Part shown: positions 54,110-63,135 of the stretch, piece after piece
Position numbering within the stretch: position 1 is the first letter of the stretch
Layout of the letters: every line of letters starts with the position of its first letter
Assembly: GCF_009911795.1 (NCBI RefSeq)
Contig: NZ_CP047898.1
Location: 3,100,001-3,164,000 of the forward strand
Direction: 5' to 3'
DNA length: 64,000 bases
Source of the DNA: Pseudarthrobacter psychrotolerans
GTDB taxonomy: Bacteria; Actinomycetota; Actinomycetes; Actinomycetales; Micrococcaceae
Notes under the pieces: model-generated
The model's database searches: none
What the model saw: only the letters and a program-made list of their open reading frames with translations
Told to the model about the DNA's origin: nothing
Made by a program: the position numbers and the translations under genes

Positions 54110-55012
54110 TCAGGTGCCTGGCTGGCGCAGCTGCCGGGAGGCCGTCTCCCGGACCGCGGCGGTCAGCTGGTTGAGCACCGGGGACTCGATCTTCCAGCGC
54201 TGCCAGTACAACGACACGTCAACAGGGTTCGCGGGGGCCAGCTCCACGAGGGCACCCCCGCGGATGTCTGCCAGGCACTGTTGCTCCGGCAGCAGCCCCC
54301 ATCCCAGTCCCAGCCGGATGGCCTGGGCAAACTCGGCCGACGACGGCACAAAGTGCCGCGGCGCGGTTAGTTCCGCGCCGGTCATCGTACGGAAGAACCC
54401 GTCCTGCAGGTCATCCTTGCGGTCAAAGTCCACCACCGGAGCCTGGCTCCCTTCAACAAGTTCCGGCCCGTCCGGCCACCAGCGCAGGATGTACCCCGGG
54501 CTGGCCACCGCTCGATACCGCAGGGACCCCAGCGGTTCCACGCTGCAGCCCTGGACCGGTTCCGGCGTTGCGGTTACCGCTGCCATCACCGATCCCGTCC
54601 GCAGGAGCTGGGTGGAATGCTGTTCATCCTCCCGGCGGAGTTCAAAGCACGCACCGAGATCCGGCGGAAGACTTGCCAGTGCAGGCATGAACCAGGTGGA
54701 GAGCGAGTCCGCGTTCACCACCAGGGGGATGGGCGCCGTCGGCCTGTCCCGGTTTTCGCCCAGCTCCTGCCGGGCGTCCCACTCGAGTTGCCGCACCTGC
54801 CTGGCGAACCGCAGGATCGCTTCCCCTGCCGTGGTGGGCCGGACGGGGTTGGTGCGCTGCAGCAGGATCTGGCCGGCCGCATCCTCCATCGCCTTGAGCC
54901 GCTGGGAAATGGCCGACGGCGTGACGTACAGGCTGCGGGCCGCCGCCTCAAAGGTGCCTTCGTCCACGACGGCTGCGAAGGTCCGGAGCTGCTCAAACTG
55001 GAACGTCTTCAT
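54110..55012 (-). CDS. lysG: LysR-family regulator, LysG/ArgP type
   Basis: This regulator of 300 residues has an N-terminal LysR helix-turn-helix (QLRTFAAVVDEGTFEAAARSLYVTPSAISQRLKAMEDAAGQILLQRTNPVRPT) and an ArgP/IciA-type effector domain (LVNADSLSTWFMPALASLP). LysG activates lysE in response to lysine or arginine. It is divergent from lysE with an inverted repeat between. The ATG lies at 55012. Confidence 0.92.
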   Translation of the reverse strand: MKTFQFEQLRTFAAVVDEGTFEAAARSLYVTPSAISQRLKAMEDAAGQILLQRTNPVRPTTAGEAILRFARQVRQLEWDARQELGENRDRPTAPIPLVVNADSLSTWFMPALASLPPDLGACFELRREDEQHSTQLLRTGSVMAAVTATPEPVQGCSVEPLGSLRYRAVASPGYILRWWPDGPELVEGSQAPVVDFDRKDDLQDGFFRTMTGAELTAPRHFVPSSAEFAQAIRLGLGWGLLPEQQCLADIRGGALVELAPANPVDVSLYWQRWKIESPVLNQLTAAVRETASRQLRQPGT

Positions 55013-55028
55013 TAGCTTTCCTTAATAG

Positions 55029-55046
55029 AGCTAAGAATATTTAGCT
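55029..55046. promoter_or_regulatory. LysG-type operator between lysG and lysE
   Basis: AGCTAA-GAATAT-TTAGCT is a perfect inverted repeat in the 69 bp divergent spacer, AT-rich against the surrounding DNA. It has the size of a LysR recognition site; a further ATTAGC half lies at 55012-55017. Confidence 0.6.
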
Positions 55047-55081
55047 GGAGTAATCATAGGGCGGACCGTACGTTGGAGGAT

Positions 55082-55705
55082 ATGGATCTGACTGCATTTA
55101 TAGGCCCCAGTGCGCTGGGTTTCGGCACCGGCCTCGCCCTCATCGTGGCCATCGGCAGCCAGAACGCCTTTGTCCTCCGGCAGGGAATCCGCGGGGAGCA
55201 TGTGGCCGCCGTCGTCCTGGTCTGCAGCGTCTCCGATGCGCTGCTCATCGCCGCGGGCATCGCCGGAGTGGGGGCGCTGCTCCGGGCGAGCCCCGTGATT
55301 GTGGACGTGGTCCGGTTTGCCGGCGCCGCCTTCCTGGTGGGCTACGGCGTCATGGCGGCGCGCCGGGCGATTCGTCCGGGAGCGCTGACGGCATCGGGGC
55401 GGCAGCCCGCCGTCGGCCTCGGCGCCGCCCTCAGCACAGTACTGGCCCTGACCTGGCTGAACCCGCACGTCTACCTGGACACCGTGCTGCTGCTCGGGTC
55501 GGTGGCCAACCAGCAGGCGCCGGATCTGCGGTGGTGGTTCGGGGCCGGAGCCATCGCCGCCAGCATCGCCTGGTTCAGTGCGCTGGGTTTCGGGGCGCGG
55601 GTCCTGCGGCCCTTCTTTGCGCGGCCCTCCTCGTGGCGCATCCTGGACGGGCTCGTCGCTGCGGTCATGCTCACGCTGGGTATTCGCTTGGCGATCGGTG
55701 CGTGA
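55082..55705 (+). CDS. lysE: LysE-family lysine/arginine exporter
   Basis: This membrane protein of 207 residues with six hydrophobic segments matches Lys[68 protein letters not shown], and a C-terminal [16 protein letters not shown]. It exports basic amino acids when intracellular levels are high. The ATG at 55082 has GGAGG only 2 bp away; a TTG at 55073 is the other option. It pairs with the divergent LysG regulator. Confidence 0.93.
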   Translation: MDLTAFIGPSALGFGTGLALIVAIGSQNAFVLRQGIRGEHVAAVVLVCSVSDALLIAAGIAGVGALLRASPVIVDVVRFAGAAFLVGYGVMAARRAIRPGALTASGRQPAVGLGAALSTVLALTWLNPHVYLDTVLLLGSVANQQAPDLRWWFGAGAIAASIAWFSALGFGARVLRPFFARPSSWRILDGLVAAVMLTLGIRLAIGA

Positions 55706-55718
55706 CCTCGCCGTTTCC

Positions 55719-55785
55719 TGGCGCGAACTGGCCGCTAACGACCCCAAACCACGAAAAACAACGCATTATCTGCCGGTTCGCGCAA
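55719..55785. repeat. Palindrome, family B, between convergent lysE and ybdK
   Basis: TGGCGCGAACTGGC on the left pairs with GCCGGTTCGCGC on the right. The right arm, read in reverse complement, contains GCGCGAACCGGCAGATAATG, matching the left arm at 54030. It probably ends both convergent transcripts. Confidence 0.65.
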
Positions 55786-55798
55786 AGTAAAGTGGGAC

Positions 55799-57025
55799 TC
55801 AGGACTGGCGCACCCGCAGCAACTCCGGGACTTCGTCCGCCTCAAACAACCCTGACGTGCCGCGCATCGTCACATCCACGGCGTGGGCAACCACGGCCCC
55901 CAGCCCGCCGTCATCGGGTCCTGATTTTTCCATCACCGCGTCCCGCACCCGGCGCTGTTCGGTGGAGCCGGTGCCGCGGGCAATGATGTCCTCAACGCCC
56001 TGCCGGGCCAAGGAAAGTTCGCCCTGCTCAGCGAGGACGGGCGCCAGATAGTCCACCAAAGCCCGCACGACGTCGACGGCGGGCGCCGGCCGGAAGGTCC
56101 CGAAATCCAGCAGCTCACCGCTCAGGCCGCTGCTGCTCGCCTGCCACGCCGCCATCCGCAACAGCACGGTGGGCACCGGGGCCGGAACCACGCCGTCGCG
56201 CCATTCGCGGCTGGCCGATTCGACCAGGGCCCGGACCAGCACCGCGATCAGGGCAGCATCCTCGGCGCGGAGGCAGACATCGGCCACGCGGACCTCAACG
56301 GTCGGATGGTTCCGGGAGAGCCGGGCGTCGAAGTAGACCATGCCTTCGTCCAAAAGCACGCCACTGTCCAGCAGGCGCGTTACCACCCGCCGATACGCGG
56401 AGTAGGTACCGAAAATTGCCGAGGGTCCGGACATGGGCCAGCGGTTCCAGGCCTGGGTGCGGTAACTCTCGAATCCCGTGGAGAGGCCGTTCCAGAACGG
56501 CGAATTCGCGCTCAGCGCCGTGAGGACCGCCAGTTTGTCCCGGATCCGGTCCAGCACCGCCACGCCCTCCTCCGGAGACTCGATGAAGGTGTGGACGTGG
56601 AAGCCGCAGGTCAGCTGCTCTTGCGCGGTCAGGCCGAAACGTTCCAGCATCCGGGCGTAGCGAGGATCCGGAGTGGTGTGGCTGGCCAGGCCAAACGGAG
56701 ACGTGGCCAAGGCGGCCACCCTGGCCCCGTTCTTTATGGCCGCCTGGTCCGCCAGCAGCCGCCCGGCCCGGATCTGCGGCAGCAGTTCTGCATACTCGAG
56801 GCAGGGACGGGTCTGGGTCTCAATCTGCTCAAGCTTCAGCTCGGCAGTCAGGCCGGTGCCGTCGTCGTGAACGGTTTTGTCCCTGGCTGCCATCACATAG
56901 TGACGTTCCGGGGCGTCGTCGGCGGCCATCCGGCGGCCGGACAGCATCGCATCTGCGAGGGCAAGCGGCTCCCCCGTGTCCGGATCAACGATCAGGAGCT
57001 CTTCCTCGACGCCGAATGTACGCAT
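55799..57025 (-). CDS. Carboxylate-amine ligase, YbdK/glutamate-cysteine ligase-2 family
   Basis: This enzyme of about 408 residues belongs to the GCS2 family: [20 protein letters not shown] at the start, [65 protein letters not shown] and [37 protein letters not shown]. Members have weak glutamate-cysteine ligase activity; the physiological product in actinobacteria, which use mycothiol, is unclear. ATG at 57025 matches the family start; the frame extends to a TTG at 57043. Confidence 0.9.
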   Translation of the reverse strand: MRTFGVEEELLIVDPDTGEPLALADAMLSGRRMAADDAPERHYVMAARDKTVHDDGTGLTAELKLEQIETQTRPCLEYAELLPQIRAGRLLADQAAIKNGARVAALATSPFGLASHTTPDPRYARMLERFGLTAQEQLTCGFHVHTFIESPEEGVAVLDRIRDKLAVLTALSANSPFWNGLSTGFESYRTQAWNRWPMSGPSAIFGTYSAYRRVVTRLLDSGVLLDEGMVYFDARLSRNHPTVEVRVADVCLRAEDAALIAVLVRALVESASREWRDGVVPAPVPTVLLRMAAWQASSSGLSGELLDFGTFRPAPAVDVVRALVDYLAPVLAEQGELSLARQGVEDIIARGTGSTEQRRVRDAVMEKSGPDDGGLGAVVAHAVDVTMRGTSGLFEADEVPELLRVRQS

Positions 57026-57075
57026 GCCTATATTGTGCGGCAACGGGCGAGGACGTGGCAGGCCGCGGGGTCGGC

Positions 57076-57167
57076 GGATTCTGCTCCATCATTGCCTTGG
57101 ACCGGGCGGTGAGGCCCGGGAGGCCGCGGCCTGAAGCCGGGCCAGCGCGAATGATGGTGCAGAATCC
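57076..57167. repeat. 18-bp-arm inverted repeat between murA and ybdK
   Basis: GGATTCTGCTCCATCATT (57076-57093) pairs with 57150-57167 with one mismatch, and GC-rich stems (GGCCCGG/CCGGGCC) lie inside. It starts 9 bp after the murA-like stop on the minus strand and may terminate that gene. Confidence 0.6.
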
Positions 57168-57175
57168 GTCGCACG

Positions 57176-58699
57176 CTAGTCCTGGAAGTACTCCACCTTG
57201 GCGCCGATGGTGTTGAGCCGTTCCGCCAGGTCCTCGTAGCCGCGCTCGATCACATAGATGTTCCGCAGCTCCGACACTCCCCGCGCCGCAAGCATGGCCA
57301 GCAGCAGGCAGGCGGCCGGGCGGAGCGCCGGCGGGCAGCCCACCTCGGCGGCGCGCCACTTCGTGGGGCCGTTGACGTAGATCCGGTGCGGGTCCAGCAG
57401 CTGCACCTGGGCACCGAGCCGGTTGAGTTCCGTGAGGTAGATGGCCCGGTTCTCATAGACCCAGTCGTGGATCATGGTCTGGCCGTGGGCGTTGGCGGCG
57501 ATGACCGCGAAGAAGGGCAGGTTGTCGATGTTCAGCCCGGGGAATGGCATCGGGTGGATCTTGTCCTCCGGCGCCCGCAGCTCGGACGGCTTTGTGGTCA
57601 CATCCACCAGCCGGGTGCGGCCGTTGCGCGCCACGTACTCGCCGGAAATCTCCAGCTGCTGGCCCATCTGCTCCAGTGTGGCCAGCTCGATCTCCATGAA
57701 CTCGATGGGGACGCGGCGGATGGTCACCTCTGAGTTTGTGACGATGCCGGCGGTGATGAGGCTCATGGCCTCAATGGGGTCCTCGGACGGGAAATACTCA
57801 ATGTCGACGTCGATGAGCGGCTTCCCGGTGATCTTAAGCGTGGTGGTGCCAACGCCGTCGATCTTCACGCCCAGCATCTCGAGGTAGAAGCAAAGATCCT
57901 GGACCATGTAGTTGGGGCTGGCATTGCGGATGACAGTGGTGCCGCGGCGGTGCGCCGCGGCCATGATCGCGTTCTCGGTGACCGTGTCCCCGCGCTCCGT
58001 CAGCACAAAGGACCGGTCATGAGTGTCCGGCGGCGGAGCCTGCACGGCGTAGAAACCGGCAGTGGCTTCCACGGAGAGCCCGAATTGGCGCAACGCCTGC
58101 ATGTGCGGCTCAACCGTGCGCGTACCCAGATCGCAGCCGCCGGCGTACGGGAGGCGGTATTCATCGGATTCATCCAGGAGCGGGCCAAGGAGCATGATCA
58201 CGCTGCGGGTGCGGCGCGCGGCATCCACGTCCATGGCGTCCAGGTCCAGGACGGCCGGGCGGCGGAGCTGGAGGTCGGTGTCGTTGAGCCACGTGCATTC
58301 GACGCCGATGCTGGTCAGGACCTCAACGATCCGGTTGACCTCTTCGATCCGGGCAAGGCGGCGCAGGACGGTGGTGCCCCGGTTGATCAGGCTGGCACAC
58401 AGCAGTGCCACTCCGGCGTTCTTGCTGCTGTTGACGTCCACGGCGCCGGACAGTGTGCGGCCGCCTTCGATCCGCAGGTGCGTCATCTGGGGTTTGCCCA
58501 CTTTGACGATGCTGCGGTCGAAGATCGTTTCGAGCCGCTGGATCATCTTGAGGCTGAGGTTCTGCTTGCCCTGCTCCATCCGGGCGACGGCGCTTTGGCT
58601 TGTTCCCAGCGCGGCGGCGAGCTGGCCCTGGGTCCAGCCCTTCTCGCTGCGGGCGTCGCGAAGAGTTGCAGCGACGTGTTCGGCGGTTTCCTGAGTCAT
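57176..58699 (-). CDS. UDP-N-acetylglucosamine 1-carboxyvinyltransferase-like protein with N-terminal HTH domain
   Basis: This protein of 507 residues has an XRE-type helix-turn-helix (about residues 8-62: KGWTQGQLAAALGTSQSAVARMEQGKQNLSLKMIQRLETIF) fused to a complete EPSP synthase/MurA fold. MurA residues are kept: Lys in NSSKNAG (about 93), the fosfomycin-target Cys in AGGCDLGTRTVEPH (about 189), and the Asp of FPGLNIDNLP. MurA begins peptidoglycan synthesis by adding enolpyruvate to UDP-GlcNAc. The added DNA-binding domain marks a paralogue that may sense a cell-wall precursor and regulate genes. It starts at the ATG 58699, with no co-directional gene before it. Confidence 0.88.
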   Translation of the reverse strand: MTQETAEHVAATLRDARSEKGWTQGQLAAALGTSQSAVARMEQGKQNLSLKMIQRLETIFDRSIVKVGKPQMTHLRIEGGRTLSGAVDVNSSKNAGVALLCASLINRGTTVLRRLARIEEVNRIVEVLTSIGVECTWLNDTDLQLRRPAVLDLDAMDVDAARRTRSVIMLLGPLLDESDEYRLPYAGGCDLGTRTVEPHMQALRQFGLSVEATAGFYAVQAPPPDTHDRSFVLTERGDTVTENAIMAAAHRRGTTVIRNASPNYMVQDLCFYLEMLGVKIDGVGTTTLKITGKPLIDVDIEYFPSEDPIEAMSLITAGIVTNSEVTIRRVPIEFMEIELATLEQMGQQLEISGEYVARNGRTRLVDVTTKPSELRAPEDKIHPMPFPGLNIDNLPFFAVIAANAHGQTMIHDWVYENRAIYLTELNRLGAQVQLLDPHRIYVNGPTKWRAAEVGCPPALRPAACLLLAMLAARGVSELRNIYVIERGYEDLAERLNTIGAKVEYFQD

Positions 58700-58889
58700 A
58701 CCAAAAAAATATCATGAATGAGTTATTTGGAAGGAATTTTGCCATCAATATGCGGCGTGGCGGCCAGAATACCCATCTCATGCGATAGCTTCAAAGCTCT
58801 ATGGCCTGGTCTTGACCCCACCCCGGGCCAAGGGGACACTGAAACGACCGGCTTCAGCGCGGAACCGGGTCGCAGCACGGAGGACTTCC

Positions 58890-59726
58890 ATGAATCACTA
58901 CGCCGCCAGGGCCGCCAGGGTTTCAGCGGGCCCAGTGTTGATTTTGATCATTGCAATTCTTGGGATGCTCATGGCTCCCCCGGCCGGCGCCGCGCCGTCC
59001 GCGGGTGAGGGAACGGAGCAGTCCCTGGGCAATGATGTCGCCTGGCCCCAGTGCAACAAGGCGCTCCCGTCGGCACCGGCATTCGGGATCGTGGGCGTGA
59101 ACAATGGCCTGGCCAACACCACCAACCCCTGCCTCGCAGAAGAGCTCCGCTGGGCAAAGGCCATCACCGTAAACCCGACCGGCCAGCCGAACGTTGCTCT
59201 CTACGTCAACACCGCCAACCCCGGGCTCGCCGGGTCCTGGTGGCCCTCCAGCAACGACTATCCGGAGGGGCATACCGTCACCAACCCCTATGGCACCTGC
59301 AAAGCAAAGGACGTGGGCGCGGCCTGCAGTTACATGTACGGCTACGCCAAGGCCTACGACGACGCGTACATCCGTGGCATCAGCAGCCCCGGGGACTACC
59401 TGTGGTGGCTCGACGTGGAATCGGGCAACAGCTGGTCCGCCACCGACAAAAACGCCAACCGCGCTGTTCTGGAAGGCATGACCGACTTCTTTCACAGCAT
59501 CCAGGCCGACGTCGGCATCTACTCCACCGGCTACCAATGGGGACAGATCGTGGGCACCGTCAGCAGCGCCGGCAACTTGTACACCCTGCCCAGCTGGCTG
59601 GCGGGCGCACGCACTGCCTCCGGAGCCAAAGCCAACTGCGCAAACGCCCCGCTGACCGCGGGCGGCAAAGTGAGCCTGACCCAGTTCGTCTCGAAGGGCT
59701 TTGACTACGACTATTCCTGTATCTAG
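58890..59726 (+). CDS. Secreted protein with a GH25-like domain, function unknown
   Basis: This protein of 278 residues starts with a signal peptide (GPVLILIIAILGMLMAPPAGAAP, cleavage after AGA or GAA). The mature domain has NDVAWPQCNKALPSAPAFGIVGVNNGLANTTNPCLAEELRWAKA, ALYVNTANPGLAG, DYLWWLDVESGNSWSATDKNANRAVLEGMTDFF and GIYSTGYQWGQIVG, which look like a TIM-barrel related to GH25 lysozymes with an acidic DVE segment. Four to six cysteines suggest disulfides. A wall-acting enzyme is an inference. The ATG at 58890 has GGAGGA upstream. Confidence 0.75.
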   Translation: MNHYAARAARVSAGPVLILIIAILGMLMAPPAGAAPSAGEGTEQSLGNDVAWPQCNKALPSAPAFGIVGVNNGLANTTNPCLAEELRWAKAITVNPTGQPNVALYVNTANPGLAGSWWPSSNDYPEGHTVTNPYGTCKAKDVGAACSYMYGYAKAYDDAYIRGISSPGDYLWWLDVESGNSWSATDKNANRAVLEGMTDFFHSIQADVGIYSTGYQWGQIVGTVSSAGNLYTLPSWLAGARTASGAKANCANAPLTAGGKVSLTQFVSKGFDYDYSCI

Positions 59727-59772
59727 CAGGCAGGCCAGCCAAGCCTCGTCCTAATCTTTCGATCCAACCCAG

Positions 59773-60567
59773 CTAGCGCCAGACGAAGTTCCAGGTCCCC
59801 ATCCCGGCCGCGGCAACCACAGCAGCAGTCGCGATCAGCACGCCGCCCACCAGCACCCAGGCGTCCAGCGGCGAATATGTGGATTCCCGGGCCCACGTCC
59901 GCTGCCCGGTGCCAAAACCGCGTGCTTCCATGGTGATGGCCAGGCGGGACGCGCGGCGGATGGCCTGGACCAGGAGCCCAAAGCTCTGCCCGAGGGTGGC
60001 CCGCAGCCGTTGCAGCGGGCTGCCTTGCGAGCCCACGCCGCGGGCGCGCCGCGCCATGCCGATGGTCTGCCACTCCTCGGCCATAAGCCCCACCAGCCGC
60101 ATCGCGGCCAGCGTGCCAAGGACAAATCGGTGCGGCAGCCGGGCCTTCTGGGCCAGCGCATCGGCGAGGTCGGTGGGGTCCGTGCAGGTCATGAGCAGGA
60201 TCGCCGGGAGGGCAATCGCGAGGCCTCGCAGCATAAAACCGATTCCCAGTTGCAGGGAACCTTCGCTGATGGACCAGATCCCGACGTCGAGCAGTACAGC
60301 ACCGCCGTCCGCCGCGACGATCGCCGTGCTCCAGCCGCCGAGGGCTGCCGCGATGATGAGCGGCCAGCCGCGCTGCCATAGCAGGCGCAGGGTGAGGCCG
60401 GCCAGCGGAAAGAGCGCCAGTTCCGCCACGAGCGCGGTGGTGGCTGATACCCAGTCGATGGAGAGCGCCAGCACCAGCGTGATGAGGAAAACGACGGCGA
60501 ACTTGGCCAACGGATTGGCGCGCGTCAGCAGCGCGTGGTTGCCACGGAGGGTCAGCGCAGCCCTCAT
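59773..60567 (-). CDS. ykoC: ECF transporter transmembrane subunit EcfT (YkoC-like)
   Basis: This membrane protein of 264 residues with about five helices is the coupling subunit of an energy-coupling-factor transporter. Near its C-terminus are the two Ala-Arg-Gly motifs that bind the ATPases: ARRARGVG and MEARGFG. It overlaps the ATPase gene by 4 bp (ATGA). With the ATPase and the YkoE-like S component it forms a YkoEDC-type hydroxymethylpyrimidine transporter under TPP riboswitch control. Confidence 0.92.
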   Translation of the reverse strand: MRAALTLRGNHALLTRANPLAKFAVVFLITLVLALSIDWVSATTALVAELALFPLAGLTLRLLWQRGWPLIIAAALGGWSTAIVAADGGAVLLDVGIWSISEGSLQLGIGFMLRGLAIALPAILLMTCTDPTDLADALAQKARLPHRFVLGTLAAMRLVGLMAEEWQTIGMARRARGVGSQGSPLQRLRATLGQSFGLLVQAIRRASRLAITMEARGFGTGQRTWARESTYSPLDAWVLVGGVLIATAAVVAAAGMGTWNFVWR

Positions 60568-62224
60568 GCCGCACCTGCTTCCTGGCGGGCGCCGCCGCGT
60601 GAGGCCGGGCCAAGCCGCAGTTCGGCCCCGCCCAGGACGGCGCTGAATTCCTGGTCGTGGGTCACGGAAACCACGGAGGTCCCGGCGTCGAGCAGTTCTG
60701 AGAGGAACGACGCGAGTTCGGCCCAGGTGTTGGCGTCCTGGCCGAAGGTGGGCTCGTCCAGCACCAGCACACGCGGGTGGGCAGCCAAGACCGTGGCCAC
60801 CGACAGGCGCCGCTTTTCGCCGCCCGAGAGCGTGTACGGATTGGCGTCCACCAGATGCGTCAGGCGCAGCCGTTCCAGCAGCTCATCCACCCGTTCCTCG
60901 CCATGCCCCAGGTGCCGCGGGCCGAACATCAGTTCGTCCAGCACCCGGCCGGTAACGAACTGGTGTTCGGGTTCCTGGAAGACGGTTCCGATGCGGGAAA
61001 TCAGCTGGTTGGCTTTCCATTTGAAGGGATCAATCCCGGCCCCCTCGGAGAGCTCGACGGCGGCGGACACCTTCCCCGCCACCGGTGCCAAAAGTCCGGC
61101 GAGCGTCAGCGCAAACGTTGACTTGCCGGCGCCGTTTGGACCCGTGACGGTGAGTGCGTGGCCGGAACGGACCTGGGCGGTGATGCCCAGCTGCACCGGC
61201 ACGGGCGGGATGGTTCGGAAGCCGCGGCGCCGCGGACGCTCGCGGGAGACGGCCAGGTCCTCAGCGGCCAGCAGCAGGTCACCGGAGCCTGTGGACGCAC
61301 GGCGGCGGGTTGCCGGAACATACCCCGGCACCCACACGCCCGCGCCGATCAGCATGTCCCGCGCCTCCGCGAGTACCTGGTCCGGCGGCCCGTCCAGCAA
61401 GACGGCGGACGTACCGGCGGAACTTCCAGAGGAGCCCGCTGCGGAGCCCGGCTGGAGCACGACAATCCGGTCCACCAGGTCCTTCCAAACGGACACGCGA
61501 TGCTCCACCACAACGAGGGTGGCGCCGGTTTTGTCCAGGCAGCGGCCCACGGCGTCGCGGACTTCCAGCACACCGGCGGGATCAAGGTTTGCTGTGGGCT
61601 CGTCCAGCAGGATCAGCCCGGGCCGCATCGCGAGGATCCCTGCCAGCGCCAGGCGCTGCTTCTGCCCGCCGGACAGGGCCGACGTCGGGTGGTCCAGCGG
61701 CAGCCCGGCGGCACCTGGCCCGCCGTTGGCGTCCAAACCGGCGCCGTTGGCGTCAAGACCAGCGCCATTAGCGTTAAAACCAGCACGGCCGCCGGCACTT
61801 CGCAGCCCGACGTCGTCGAGCGCTTCATGGACGCGCCGCCAGATCTCGTCCCGCGGAACGGCGAGGTTCTCGGCCCCGAAGGCGACGTCGTCGCCCAGGC
61901 GCGACAGAACCACCTGCGTTTCCGGGTCCTGCTGCATCAGCCCCGAGCGGCCGCGCTGCCCGCGGGGCACCACCCCGTCGATCAGCAGCGAACCGGTTTC
62001 GTCGGCGTCGTCCCCTTCATCCCCCAGCACCCCCGCGAGCGCGTGCAGCAGCGTTGACTTACCGGCGCCCGAGGGGCCCAGCAGCAGCACCCGCTCGCCG
62101 GGAGCGATGTCGAGGTCGAGCCCATGCACGGCGGGGCGGAACGTCCGGCATGCCGCCAGCCCCAACCACGGGCGGACACCGCGGCGGGGCGCACTCCGGA
62201 AGGGCCGGCGTCGGAAGCGGTCAT
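60564..62224 (-). pseudogene. ykoD: ECF transporter double ATP-binding subunit (YkoD-like), one-base frameshift near the start
   Basis: This gene encodes two ABC ATPase domains in one chain (about 553 residues): Walker A GPSGAGKSTLLHAL and GPNGAGKSTFALTL; signatures ALSGGQKQRLALAG and TLSGGEKRRLSVAT; Walker B LILLDEPTANLD and VLVLDEPTFGQD. The ATG at 62224 overlaps the YkoE stop and reads ...VSARGWGWRHAGRSAP, typical of the N-terminal strand, then leaves the frame at the GGGG run 62133-62136. One more base there restores SAPAVHGLDLDIAPGE. Without correction the open frame starts at 62165. A small NANGAGLDANGAGLDANG repeat interrupts the first ATPase domain. Confidence 0.88.
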
Positions 62225-62874
62225 CAGTTGAAGACGGGCTCCGAAGCTGCCTTCCGGGACGCGAACGAGCTCAGCACGCCGGTCCTGGCCAGGCCGCGGG
62301 TGGCGATCCAGGACAAGGCGCCCGCTATCACTGCGCCGGAGATGGTGCAGAACACGATGTACGCGAGCTTGTCGGCGGGCTCGTAGGCGATGTTCCAGCC
62401 CCACGGCAGGAAGGAGTCATTGAGGCCGCAGAACAGTCCGGCGCCGGCACCGGCCAGCAGCGCGGCGATGAGGCTGTACTTCTGGTGCAGGAAGGACTTG
62501 AACCGGAAGTTGCCGTACACCAGCAGGAAGAACACCAGTTCGGCGCCCAGGCCCTGCAGGATTCCGGAGATCAGCACCGTGGCGCCGTACTGCGAGCCCA
62601 TGATGAGCTCGCCGGTGGCGGCCACCGCTTCGCAGAAGAGCGCCGCGCCGGGCTTGCGGACGATGAGCATCCCCAGCACTGCCGGGATCATCCAGCCGCC
62701 GGCGATCAGGCCGGTCAGCGGGGGGTACACGGCGTTCATGGGGGCGGAAATGATGCCGGCGCCCTGGGACCAGGCCCAGAAGATGACGCCGCCGGTGATG
62801 GCGATGAGCGCCGCCACCACGATATCGACAACACGCCAGGTATTGCCGGTCTTTTTAGTTGCTGCAGTTGTCAT
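62224..62874 (-). CDS. ykoE: ECF transporter S component, YkoE family (thiamine precursor uptake)
   Basis: This membrane protein of 216 residues with five to six helices matches YkoE: WRVVDIVVAALIAITGGVIFWAWSQG, APMNAVYPPLTGLIAGGWMIPAVLGMLIVRKPGAALFCE, and GLGAELVFFLLVYGNFRF. YkoE binds hydroxymethylpyrimidine. ATG at 62874 follows AGGAGG; the frame to 63039 runs through the riboswitch and is not coding. The gene order S component, double ATPase, EcfT is that of ykoEDC. Confidence 0.92.
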   Translation of the reverse strand: MTTAATKKTGNTWRVVDIVVAALIAITGGVIFWAWSQGAGIISAPMNAVYPPLTGLIAGGWMIPAVLGMLIVRKPGAALFCEAVAATGELIMGSQYGATVLISGILQGLGAELVFFLLVYGNFRFKSFLHQKYSLIAALLAGAGAGLFCGLNDSFLPWGWNIAYEPADKLAYIVFCTISGAVIAGALSWIATRGLARTGVLSSFASRKAASEPVFN

Positions 62875-62879
62875 TCGGT

Positions 62880-62898
62880 CCTCCTGAGGAACAGGAGG
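62880..62898 (-). promoter_or_regulatory. Shine-Dalgarno-sequestering hairpin of the TPP riboswitch
   Basis: On the minus strand CCTCCTG-TTCCT-CAGGAGG forms a perfect 7-bp stem whose 3' side is the ribosome binding site of ykoE, 5 bp before the ATG. This fits translational control by the upstream aptamer. Confidence 0.75.
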
Positions 62899-62950
62899 GG
62901 AAAGCGCCCGGCGTGCGGCGCTGCCGCCGTTTCCGGACACTTCGAGAACT

Positions 62951-63074
62951 CGACTCCCTTGCGCCGGTACTAACCGGATCAGGTTCGAGGGTCTGCGGCT
63001 GTCCGCACTCTCAGCGCCCGCCTGCGGTCTCCCTGGCAATGCCAGTGATGTCCGACGGCGGCGCTCCCCTGTCG
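62951..63074 (-). ncRNA. TPP riboswitch (THI element)
   Basis: On the minus strand the aptamer has AGGGGAGC, GCGCTGAGAGTGCG (the conserved CUGAGA), ACCCTCGAACCTGATCCGG and GTTAGTACCGGCG followed by CAAGGGA. These are the diagnostic thiamine pyrophosphate-binding segments. It precedes ykoE by 77 bp and would switch off the transporter when thiamine pyrophosphate is plentiful. Confidence 0.95.
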
Positions 63075-63135
63075 TAATAAATCTGCCCTGATGGGCGTGT
63101 CCAGTTTACACCGCGGTCGGGGTAGATTGTGGGCC

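Noticed and set aside
55799..57025. Role in glutathione synthesis for the YbdK-type ligase
   Set aside because: Actinobacteria generally use mycothiol and YbdK proteins have only weak activity, so no pathway role is claimed.
60535..62973. 812-codon open frame opposite the ECF genes
   Set aside because: It spans three real genes on the other strand and is rich in Ser/Arg/Pro, a composition artefact.
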